From Sciurus carolinensis (taxonomy: Eukaryota; Chordata; Mammalia; Rodentia; Sciuridae): DNA of 64,000 bases. The position numbers were made by a program, and so were the translations under genes. Under the pieces are notes generated by a model that saw nothing but the letters and a program-made list of their open reading frames with translations, was not told where the DNA came from and made no database searches. Below, in pieces: positions 43,801-54,038 of the stretch. Each line of letters starts with the position of its first letter. Positions within the stretch are counted from its first letter, which is position 1. The stretch spans positions 91,500,581 to 91,564,580 of the forward strand of contig NC_062225.1 of NCBI RefSeq assembly GCF_902686445.1. The letters are read 5' to 3'.

Positions 43801-45851
43801 CGCATAGACACCCCCTGGCTGGCACTGCCATAGCAAGCGGGGCATCTTGATCTGTACCTTTGCACAGGCAGCTCCCAGCACGAGCTCAGCCACGAGAGTC
43901 AGACAGGCTACAATTCAGATTGCTGCTCTTCACACCCTCCAGTCTCAGGCTCCCAGGGAAACGGCTTCCATTCTGTGAGTCCTCCCTGTGCCCTGCTTGC
44001 CTAGCCCTCGCTCCTCGCTCTGCTTGCATCCAACACCTGGAGAGCTCTTCTGCAGGAGCTGTCTTTCCCACACAGATGGTGTGGCGATCACAGACGAGAG
44101 GTTTGAGCACTGCAACAAGTATCCAGAGAAGCCAGAGGCTCCTGGGCCACAGTGAGTCCTGCGATCGGAAACATCAGGCCTCCTCATGCCTGGGCCAGGT
44201 GGATGGAGGTGGCCCCCGGCAAGTGGCATCAGGGGAGGTGTCTGCTGGGAGGAGACACAAGTCCACGGCAGATGGGGATGGGGCAGAGGAGAGGCTGCTG
44301 AGTAACCAAACACAGGGGCCCTGGAGTGGGAGGTCTGTAGCCCCCACCCGGATTCCATAATAAGACTTGCCTTCATCTTTCAGGGTGTGATCTTTTGTTT
44401 TACAGTGGTGTTTCACCACATGCATGTTTTAATTGCAATTATTCTTGTCAGGCTGGCTACAATTCACAGCGTGACAGTAAGCAGGTTTTTCTAAGGAAGA
44501 AAAGCAGAGTTCTCGGCGCCGCAGGCCAGACGGGGAGAACGGCTGGATGTTATGGGACGGTCAGGAGATGAAGCTGCTGAAACTGCAGAATGCACACGAC
44601 ATACACCAGAGCGTCCGCAACCTGAGAGACAGTCCTGAGGAGTCCCGCGCGCTAGTGCCACAGAGTAAGAGCTGGTGCCACGCTATGAGCATCAAAAACC
44701 CAGGGAGATTGGAAACCGTGACTTTAGACATTGAAATTTGGAATTATTGAGGGACGTGTTAGTGCATTTTGGTTGGTACAAACATCAAACACTTCTAAAC
44801 CAAAAGGGAAAGGTTGCAGTCCTTCTTCCCGCTATGCCCGCCCTGAGAAGAGGAGAGAGAAACATTTTCAGGTACAAAAATAAGCACATCACTCAATGTT
44901 ATTGCTACTCACAATAAAAGCACATCCTTAGAGATCAAGCATTTAGACACATTTAGGATGCAATTTCGGAGAAACTTGTACTAAAGAAGCAGTAAGTGGC
45001 TTTCACACTTACTAATCTTTTGGTGATTGTTCCAATTTTTCCTACAGAACGTGCACAGGATGTCATTTATGTTTGTGTGACAAGGTGGGGGTGTCCCTGA
45101 AGTGCAGTCAAATTTGTGTTGTACAAATGAAGACATTCAAGATGCCCCATGTTCAGCAGGAAGGGACAGCGCCAACCTTCCTCAGTTCCCTTTGTCCAAG
45201 TTCAGACACAATGTCACTGGGAATTTGCTGTTAGTTTTTAGAGGTGTGCTTGTGGTTAAGATCTGAATGGGGATTAATTCTGACATAAACGTAGATGTGC
45301 TATTCCTAGTAAGGGTTGCACAGCTATAAATGGAGAAAGGACAAAGAGCTATTTTCACTTTTCTGTATTCTTAATGTATACTTTCTTCATAAAAACATTA
45401 ATTTGTCCATGCCTGCCTCAAGGGACACATTTTTAGAATTTTCTAAAAAGTGGATTATTAGAACATTCTTTAAAGTCTGCATTCAATAGTTTACATACTT
45501 TCTGTGCGAGGACTGGAGAAATGAATTGCTTAGACCAGATCACCCCCAAACCCTTCTGGAGATTCCCAGCTTGGCATGAGGAATTGAAGGTGAGTTTCTG
45601 CGCCGGGAGGGAAGTGGGGCCTGAGCCGCCAGCCGATGACCCTGACAAGGATGCCTGGGGCCTCCGAGTTCACAGAACAAAAGCAGAGGAATCCACAATC
45701 GCCCCCTTTCTTTTCAAATTCCTTTCAAATCCATTAAGCTTTATCAACACTCATTCAGACCAAAAGTGTTAACAGGTACTATTTCAGTGGGGGCTCTCTT
45801 GATTTTTATTCTGGATGTCATGGTGATTAAAAAAAGAATAAAAGAAAAAAC
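40825..45851. other. Unique DNA, mixed GC; no gene assigned
   Basis: The block includes GC-richer, CpG-containing stretches at 41390-41540, 42410-42640 and 44505-44670, and AT-rich repeat-free stretches at 41985-42120 and 44870-45480. The longest open frames (166 codons at 43860-44360; 143 antisense at 43945-44376) overlap antisense and show no domain. A consensus 5' splice site (AAG|GTGAGT, junction 45589/45590) and a possible exon-like frame at 44503-44665 are noted under findings. No gene model can be supported. Confidence 0.4.
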
Positions 45852-46053
45852 GGGGGGGGGGAAAGAAGAAGAAGAAGGAGGAGGAGGTGGAGGAGGAGGA
45901 AGAAGAGGAGGAAGAGGAGAAGGAGGAGGAGGAGGAGAAAGAAGAGGAGGAGGAGGAGGAGGAGGAGGAGGAGGAGGAGGAGGAGGAGGAGGAAGAGGAG
46001 GAGAAGAAGGAGAAGGAGAAGGAGAAGAAGAAGAAGAAGAAGAAGAAGAAGGA
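45852..46053. repeat. 200-bp polypurine tract (GGA)n(GAA)n
   Basis: A G10 run starts the tract. It is purine-only apart from one T at 45888, with 165 uninterrupted purines from 45889 to 46053. The poly-Glu/Gly and poly-Ser/Pro open frames here (169 and 259 codons) are artefacts of the repeat. Confidence 0.97.
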
Positions 46054-47570
46054 CCCTCTGGAGGACGGCCTCCTAATCTGCCTCCCCATGGACGCGGCGG
46101 AGCCCTCACCCTGCCTCCAGGCACTGCCCACACTGGACACCCACTGCTAGAGGCAGAGGACACAGGGATGCTCCTCCCCAGAGTAAGAGACCCAGGGCTG
46201 GGAGCCAGGAGGAAGGAGGCCCAGAGCGGGCTGCCGACTGCCCCGTGGGCCACCCTGGGAAATAGAGCTGGGGCCTGGACGCCAACGCCCAGCTGTCACT
46301 GGCCAGAGGGACCCAGCAAGAGCAAACTGTCAGGCAGATTGGAAGCTGGTGGCTGGACAGTTCCAAGCTGGAGAGAGACCATCCGCTGCTCTGGGTGGTT
46401 CTTCCTGGTTGGTGGTGGGAAAACGAGGTGTCCACTGGGGCTGGGGCCTGAAGAGGTCAACCCTGGTCACCAAAGCCCTGCTGCAGGGCTCAAAGCAGAA
46501 CCAGGCAACCGACCCTCTGAGGAGCCCCAGATCAGTCAGGGATGATGGGCCCAGAGTCACTGATCTCAGTGTACCTGGTGCTTCCTGCGTGACCCTGGAC
46601 GAGGGGTGGGTGAGCACCAGGGTCCTCCCGATGCACCGTGAACAGTCGTCCAGAAGGGCCAGACTCTGCACGACTGCCAGCCGGCATCACCGAACTGGAC
46701 TGGGTGTCAGGCACGGTGCCACCTTCGTGGTGCATTCCACTGACCTGAGAAGGGGGTCCTGCGTGGTGCACGTGGAACAAAGCCACCTGTCAGTTACAGT
46801 CTTCCACCTTGGAAAGTTAACAAATGACTGACAGTTTCTGCTGGGAATTTCTCTTCTTCAGTACATTGGTACCGTTTCAACAGCTCTCTGGCCACATTTC
46901 CAGTGCCCTTTAGTCCCGTACGGCTCGCGGGACAGATGGGGGGCACAGATCATTTGCTTTCATGAGGACTAAGAGTCTGTTTGTCAAAGTTTTCATTCTG
47001 AAAGAAAGTTTACAGATCACTATATAAATTATAAACTTGAAGTGACAAATACATTTTCCTACTATATCATTCCTTAACTACTAAAATCAAGGATGCTTTC
47101 TGTTCATCTGCTCCTCAGAACCACCTTACCTGACCCCAGTGACTCAAATGCAAGCTATGTAAAAAGTCTGAAGAAACTAATTTAAAATGTATCGAGGGAG
47201 TTTTATTGTATTTCAAAAAATTTTTCCCTGAAATTCCTTAAAAACAATGTTAAAAGACCATGATTTCCATAATGAATTCTGAAAAATAATAGTGAAATTT
47301 TTATTCTAAAAGAATATTAGACATAATAAATCTATTGTAGTACTACTGATAAATTAATTTTAATATGATTTCGTGAAAATTCATGATACATTCAGTTTCA
47401 TGAAAATGAAAGAATAAATGAAATAAAATGTATTTCAAACATGTAAGTAGTTTTTTCCTTGACTTTTCTTCAAAAAGATTGAAGCTACTTTTATTACAAT
47501 GGAACCAACTAGAGACATTCAGCTTGATACGATTTTTCAATTCCTCTATATATAAATTATGAAGGACAAA
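46054..47570. other. Unique DNA; GC-rich then AT-rich
   Basis: 46054-46830 is GC-rich with uninformative overlapping frames (160 codons at 46349-46831). 46960-47570 is AT-rich without features. No gene or repeat is recognised. Confidence 0.4.
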
Positions 47571-47942
47571 CTCTGTTGGTCAACTTTCCATCATTGTGAC
47601 AACATACCTGAGATACTCAATTTAAAATGCAAAAAGGTTTATTTTGGCTCATGGTTTCAGAGTTTCAGCCCATGATTGTGTGGCCTTGTCCTTTTGGGCC
47701 TGTGGAGGCACCGTGTAGCATGGTAGGAGTCCCTATGGAATAGGCCTGACCTCATGGAGGCTGGAAGGCAGAAACAGGTGGGAAGAGGTTGGGAACTCAG
47801 TGTGCTCCACTGGGCCTCATCCCCAGTGCCTGACGCCCTCAGCTAGGCCCCGCCTCTGAGGTTCCACTGCCTCCCCATGGCGCCACGGGCTGGGGATGAA
47901 GCCTTCAACACATGGGCCTTTGGGGAAATCCAAATTATAGCA
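47571..47942 (-). mobile_element. MaLR-type solo LTR, antisense
   Basis: The left end reads TTGGTCAACTTTCCATCATT and CATACCTGAGATACTCAATT. The centre has GGTTTATTTTGGCTCATGG. The right end reads GGGCCTTTGGGGAAATCC and ends CAAATTATAGCA. This is a well-preserved antisense ERVL-MaLR LTR of about 370 bp. No internal coding region adjoins it. Confidence 0.72.
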
Positions 47943-48119
47943 AATCATACAAATATAATGCTCATTCAACATGAAAGTCACACAATATGGATTCTCTTAT
48001 TTCTCTTAAGAAAAATAAATATTTGCCTTTTTCTCTTATGATTTGTATCTTATCTCATTCACATATGCCGATTGTCCCTGATGTCCAATCATTTTGCTTA
48101 CGATTTTTGAGCTGTGCGA

Positions 48120-48400
48120 TGGTGAGATGCATTCCATGGAAACTGTACTTCAAACTGTGAACACTGATCTCTTCTCAAGCTAGTGAGAGGTGGTGTGATC
48201 CCTGGGTGGGGTCCAGCAGTGAGCCACAGCCACTGCAGGCCCTGGGTGACCCTCAGTGTTCTCTGCTGAGTTGAGTGACTCTGTAGGCTACATAGATTGA
48301 GTATGCTTTCTTCCTACCGAACACTCAACTTACAACGTAATGGGCTTGGAATGTAGCCCCGTTATAATCTGAGGTTCTTATATAACCCATTAATGATAGT
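48120..48400. mobile_element. Possible ancient DNA-transposon relic
   Basis: CAACTTACAACGTAATGGGC, then GAATGTAGCCCCGTTATAAT resembles the end of an old mammalian DNA transposon repeat (a TTATCGGGACGTAACCCCAT-type block). It is weak and diverged; the family is not assigned. Confidence 0.3.
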
Positions 48401-48533
48401 TTTGTTTGAGAATTGATATCTTCACTATGTCATGTCATTCAAAAGAACCAACTGATTTTGACTTTCATAAAAAACGTCCAGCCATGCTGTCCCTGGATCA
48501 GACCCTGCTGATGCTCTGAGTTTTGTGTGGAAA

Positions 48534-48740
48534 GCCCAAGTCTACCCCGAGCCCTGGAGTTGCCCCACAGAGCAGAGCCCAAGTCTACCCTGAGCCCTGA
48601 GGAGCCCTCAGAGCAGAGCCCAAGTCTACCCCGAGTCCTGAGGAACCCTCAGAGCAGAGCCCAAGTCTACCCCGAGCCCTGAGGAACCCTCAGAGCAGAG
48701 CCCAAGTCCACCCCGAGCCCTGAGGAGCCCTCAGAGCAGA
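48534..48740. repeat. 41-bp tandem repeat, five copies
   Basis: The unit is GCCCAAGTCTACCCCGAGCC, then CTGAGGAGCCCTCAGAGCAG plus A. The first copy is the most diverged and the last four are nearly identical. It is a small, separate VNTR 440 bp before the larger 38-bp array. Confidence 0.93.
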
Positions 48741-48997
48741 TGCCCCTGACACTGCTCCTCCTGTTCTCAGGCCTTCCTGGGGAGGAGGTCAGGGAACAGA
48801 AAGCCAGATGAACAAACTAGGGAAATACCTCCTCGCTCCCTCTTCCCACCTGCAAGACCAGTGTAGGCTTAGATTGAGACTCAGTCTGCAGCTTCCTCCA
48901 TGGATATCTTTCATCTTCCAGGTGCCTGTGTCACCTTGGGGATCCGCTTGTCTTGGCTTTGCAGCTCAGATTTTGCCTCTTTAAATGTGAGGCATTC

Positions 48998-49190
48998 TCG
49001 GTGTTGGCACTATGACATTCGAGGCTGTGAAATTCGGTGTTGGAAAAGCATGTTCTGAGCATTGTAGGATGTTTAGCAACATCCCTGTTGTCTACCAGAT
49101 GCCAGTAGCATCCAGATCTGGGTGACAACCAAAGATGTCTCTAGACATTACCACATTAAACTTGGGGAGAAAAACTGCCCCCAGTGGAGG
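48998..49190 (-). mobile_element. MER20-like hAT DNA transposon relic, antisense
   Basis: GCATTGTAGGATGTTTAGCA, AGATGCCAGTAGCATCC, GGTGACAACCAAAGATGTCT and CTAGACATTACCACATTAAA are the ordered antisense blocks of a short non-autonomous hAT-Charlie element that I recall as MER20. Its right terminus (CTGCCCCCAGTGGAGGATCA) flows straight into the minisatellite. The subfamily name rests on memory. Confidence 0.65.
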
Positions 49191-51667
49191 ATCAGGGCTG
49201 TGATGTCTCCATCTCTCCACCATCTAGGACCAGGGGTGTGATGTTTCCCATCTCTCCCCAATGGAGGACCAGGACTACGATGTCTCCACCACTCTCCAGT
49301 GGAGAATCAGGGCTGTGATGTCTCCATCTCTCTCTCCATTGGAGGTCCAAGGCTATGATGTCTCCATCTCTCCTTTATGACATACCACGTCTGTGACCTC
49401 TCACATCTCTCCCCACTGGAGGACCAGGGCTGTGTTATTTTCTTCTCTCCCCAATGAAGGATCAGGGCTGTGATGTCTCCCATCTCTCCCCAGTGGAGGA
49501 CCAGGGCTGTGATGTCTCCAACTCTTCCCACTGGAGGACCACGAGTGTGATCTCTCCCTTCTCTCACAAGTGGAAGACCAGGACTGTGAGGTGTCCATCT
49601 ATCCCCAGTGGAGGATCAGGGCTGTGGTGTTTCCAATCTCTCCCCAGTGGAGGACCATGACTGTGATCTCTCCCATCTATTCTCAGTGGCGGACCAGGGC
49701 TGTGATATTTCCACATCTTCTCTGTGGAGGACATGTGCTCTGATGTTTCCATCTCTCCCCATGGATGACCAGGGCTGTGATGTCCCCATCTCTTCCCAGT
49801 GAAGGATCAAGACTGTGAAGTCTCCATCACTCCATAGTGGAGGACCAGGACTATGGTGTCTCCATCACTCCCCAATGGAGGACCAGGGCTGTGGGATCTC
49901 CATCTCTCCCCAGTGCAGGACCAGAACTGTGATGGCTCCACCTCTCCTCAGTTAAGGACCAGGGCTCTGATGTCTCCCATCTTTCCCCAGTGGAACACCA
50001 GGGCTGTGATGTCTCCATCACTTAATATTGAAGGATCAGTGCTGTGATGTCTCTATCACTCCTGATTGGAGGACCTGGGATGTGATCTCTCTCATCTCTA
50101 CCCAGTGGAGGACCAGAGATGTGATGTCTCCATCTTTGTCTAGTGGAGGACCAGCATTGTGATGCCTCCCATCACTCACCAGTGGAGGAACAAGGCTGTG
50201 GTGTCTCCATCACTCCCCAATGGAAGACAAGGGTTGTTGGGTCTCCATCTCTCCCCAGTGGAGGACCAGGGCTGTGATGTCTCCAACTCTTCCCAGTGGA
50301 GGACCAGGGCTGTGATGTCTCTATCTCTTTCCATTGGAGGACAAGGGCTGTGATGTCTCCATCTCTTTTCATTGGAGGACAAGGGCTGTGATGTTTTCAT
50401 CTCTATTCATTGGAGGATCAGGGCTGTGAACTCTCCCATTTCTCTCCAGTGGAGGACAGGGCTGTGATGTGACCCATCTCTCCCCTGTGAAGGACCACAC
50501 TGTGATCACTCCCATCTCTTCACAGTGTAGGATCAGGGTTTTGATGAGTCCATCTCCCCACAGTCCATGACCGAGGGTGTGATGTCTCCCGTCTCTCCCC
50601 TGTGGAGGACCATGTCTGTGATGTCTCCCATCTCTCCCCAGTGGGCGACCACGCTGTGATGTATCCCATCGCTCCCCAATGGAGGACCAGGTCTGTGGTG
50701 TCTCCATCGCTCCACAATGGAGGACCAGTGCTGTGATGCCTCCTATCCCTCTCCAGTGGAGGACCAGAGCTGTGATGCTTCCCATCCCTGCCCAGTGGAG
50801 TACCAGGGCTATGATATCTCCTTCTCTCTCCAGTGAAGAATCAGGACTGTGGTGTCTCCATCTCTTCCCAGTGGAGATCCAGGTCAGTTATGTCTCTTTC
50901 TCTCCCCATGGAGGACCAGGGCTGTGATGTCACCATCCCTATCCAATGGAGGACCAGGGCTGTGATATCTCCATTTCTTCCCAGTGTAGGACCAGGGCTG
51001 TAATGCCTCCCATCTCTCACCAGTGTTGGACCAGAGGTGTGATATCTCCAAAACTCCCCAGTGGAGGACCAGTGCTATCATGTCTTCATCTCTCCCCAGT
51101 GGAGGACTGGGGCTGTGATGTCTCCATCTCTCCCCAGTGGAGGTCCTTGTCTGTGATGTCTCCCATCTCTCCCCATTTGAGGACCAGTGCTGTGTTATCT
51201 CCATCTCTCCTCAGTGGAGGACCAGGTCTGTGATGTCTCCATCTCTTCCCAGTGGAGGTCCAGGACTGTGGTGTCCCCATCACTCCCCAGTGAAGGTCCA
51301 GGGCCATGAGGTCGCCATCTCTCCCCCGTGGAGGACCAGGGTTGTGGTGTCTCCATCTCTCACCAGTGGAGGACTAAGGCTCTGATATCTCCATCTCTTC
51401 CCAGTGGAGGACCAGGGCTGTGATATCTCCATCTCTCCCCAGTAGATGACCAGGTCTGTGGTGTCTCCATCTCTCCCCATCGGAGGACCACTTCTGTGAT
51501 TTCTCCTTCTCTCCCCAGTGGAGGACCAGGGCTGTGATATCTCCATCTCTCCCCAGTGGAGAACCGGTTTTGTGATGTCTGCATCTCTTCAGTGGAGGAC
51601 CAGGTTTGTGATGTCTCCATCACTCCCCAGTGGAGGACCTGGACTTTGATGTCTCCCGTTTCTCACA
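49179..51667. repeat. 38-39-bp minisatellite, about 64 units
   Basis: The unit is CCAGTGGAGGACCAGGGCTG, then TGATGTCTCCATCTCTCC (38 bp; a 39-bp variant has CCCATC). Copies are more diverged than in the 55-bp array, with many private substitutions, so it is older or less homogenised. Short open frames on both strands come from the repeat. The array starts at the terminus of the MER20-like relic. Confidence 0.95.
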
Positions 51668-54038
51668 GAACAGGTAAGACTTTCCCCTGGTGTGAATTTG
51701 CCTTCCTTTAATTATTGTATCTGATATTTTGCATATGACTCATTCTCACAGTCCATGCCAGCCTGTCACTCAAGGTCCCACCCCAAAGGTAGATGACATG
51801 GAGACAGGGAAATTGGTTGTGATTCTGGACAGCATATAAGAATGCTGATTTAGAATCATGACAGGGTGCTGAGCAGACCCAGTGGCAGAAGTCATAAGTC
51901 AAAGTGCGCAGAATGGAGCAGAGTCTGGGGAGTCCGTTCAGTTATCTCTCAGCAGGACTGTAAGGAGGGATTCAAATCTGGGGTTAATCTGCATCATTTA
52001 TCTTCCTTCCATCTTCCAGAGGAACGCTTACTTTTCAAAAACAAAACGAACAGAACAGCAACACCAAGAAAGCACTTTGATGGTTAAAGCATGGATGACT
52101 GAAGCTCATCAGTAGGAAGTAGGATTTAAAACTCATTCATTACCTTTGGAATTTTCCCTAGGACTACCTTTTTTTGGTTTTGTTTTTAGGTAATAGTTTT
52201 AAAATTAGAGCGAGCATTTATCTTCCATTTTCTATTTACTTGTTTACCTCAGGGTAAACAAATAGTTGATGAGGTCAATAACCAGAATTAAAATGTTATC
52301 ATTTTGTGATTTATAAATTAATATGTCTTGGAAATGTTTTTCAAATGACTGAAAAGATTTAAAAAGAGAAACAAGTAGACGTGATATTCTTTGATGTTAA
52401 TTTTTTAAGATATTAGTTTTTAAAACCATTTGTTCCTCTTTATTGTTGACACACAGCAATAAAATTATTGTCTATGTTTTGAAATTGGAAAATATGTTTA
52501 TGTTAAATTCACACAAGTTTTATTTATTTCTTCTAGTTTTCTAAAAACACAACATTGCCTTCTATAAACAATATTATTCTAGTTTTTCTGTGATGAAAAA
52601 CATTGATGCAGACATCCATAATGATACATATAGTCAAATAAGAAAAAATATAAGAAAATCACATTTAGGATATTAGATTTCTTAGAACAAAAATAATCCC
52701 CAAACTGAAATGAAGCTCTAAGGGGAAAGACACATCCCATCTATGGGAGATTTAGATGAGTGGCAACCGACTTAAGAAACAGTATGGGCCAGAGGATCCT
52801 GGAAATGCATCTCTTGGGATGGTGGGCCTCCTGATAGCATGTCCAGAATAGGTGCACCGTGTTATGGAGACATTTTTAAAAATATTTTGTCTTCCCTGTT
52901 TACGGAAATGCGAGAGCCAGGGAGCAGCTCCCGGGAGCAGCAGTGAGTGGAAGAGAACTGTTTCTGTAGCTGTGGTTTGTATACTCCTGTTAGAAACTCA
53001 CCACATGCTTACCCTTCCTCTACTGCCTACCATGGAGACCTGCAAGCACATTAGCAAAAAATCATTCCACAAACTTTATTTACATGTTGACCTTCTCTTA
53101 AGAGCAAATGTGCATAAAGTGAAAGCTTGAAGATTTGAAGTTACTGAGGAAATACACTCTTGATGTACCTCAAAGAGATTTGTGTTTCAGAAACAATTAT
53201 GATGGCATTGTGTTGGACAGGAAGTGAGGACAAGTTCACCGTCCTTTATGTTCTTACTGATCCACTGACTGGATGGGATTGGCCACGAGTCAATGCGGTG
53301 GATACACATCTAAAGTGGTGGTTTAAATGCCCATTGTGTTGATAGCTCTTATTTAATTTATTGCTGTTTTTCTTTCTTGTTTTGCTTTTCATATATTCGT
53401 CCTTTGCACTTAGATTATTTTCCTCTTTTTTGACATTTGCACTGATAGTCCAAGATTCAGTGCAACCCCTGGATGGTACCTGTCCTGTTGCTCGTAGGCA
53501 TGCCAGTGTCTCCACCTCAGTGTGACTTCTCCGGGTAGCATGTAGATTCTGGAGAGGGTAGTCACACATTTAAATTGATTTTATTTATTTTAAATTAAGT
53601 TTTCGACACTGGTAAATGTAAACCCTAAAATCCTACATATTAGCTGGGTGCCAGTGATGTTTTAATACACGTATACATCAAATAATCAGTTTAAAATGTA
53701 TCGATCTCCTCAAACACATTCCACTTCTTTATGGTGAAGACATACGAAACCCTCCCTTCTAACTCTCTGAGATAAATACGCAGCATGGATGGCCCTGCAG
53801 ATTACCCAACTGTGCAACAGCACACTTGAGCTTCTTAGTTCTGTCCAACTGCAATTAGTAGCAATTGATCCATTTCTAACCCTCTTCTCATGTAAGTATG
53901 CTTGCTAAGGTTCATAATAGTTTAGTTTGCTTAATTGTATTTTTAAATGTACCTATTTAATTAAGTTGACATTTTGACTAAGGATATTTTCATCCATTCA
54001 CTTACTAACAACTTATTAAACTTGAAATGTATATTGAT
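51668..54038. other. Unique AT-rich DNA
   Basis: No gene is recognised. 52.1-52.7 kb is very AT-rich. 53600-53890 (TACACGTATACATCAAATAA, then ACCCAACTGTGCAACAGC) resembles an old L1 3' UTR, weakly. Open frames up to 107 codons are unsupported. Confidence 0.4.

Noticed and set aside
45766..46545. 259-codon Glu/Gly-rich frame and 169-codon antisense Pro/Ser frame
   Set aside because: Generated by the GGA/GAA purine tract; no conserved domain outside it.
48534..51667. CRISPR-like regular repeats
   Set aside because: Units are directly adjacent without unique spacers, in clearly mammalian DNA with SINEs and L1; these are minisatellites.
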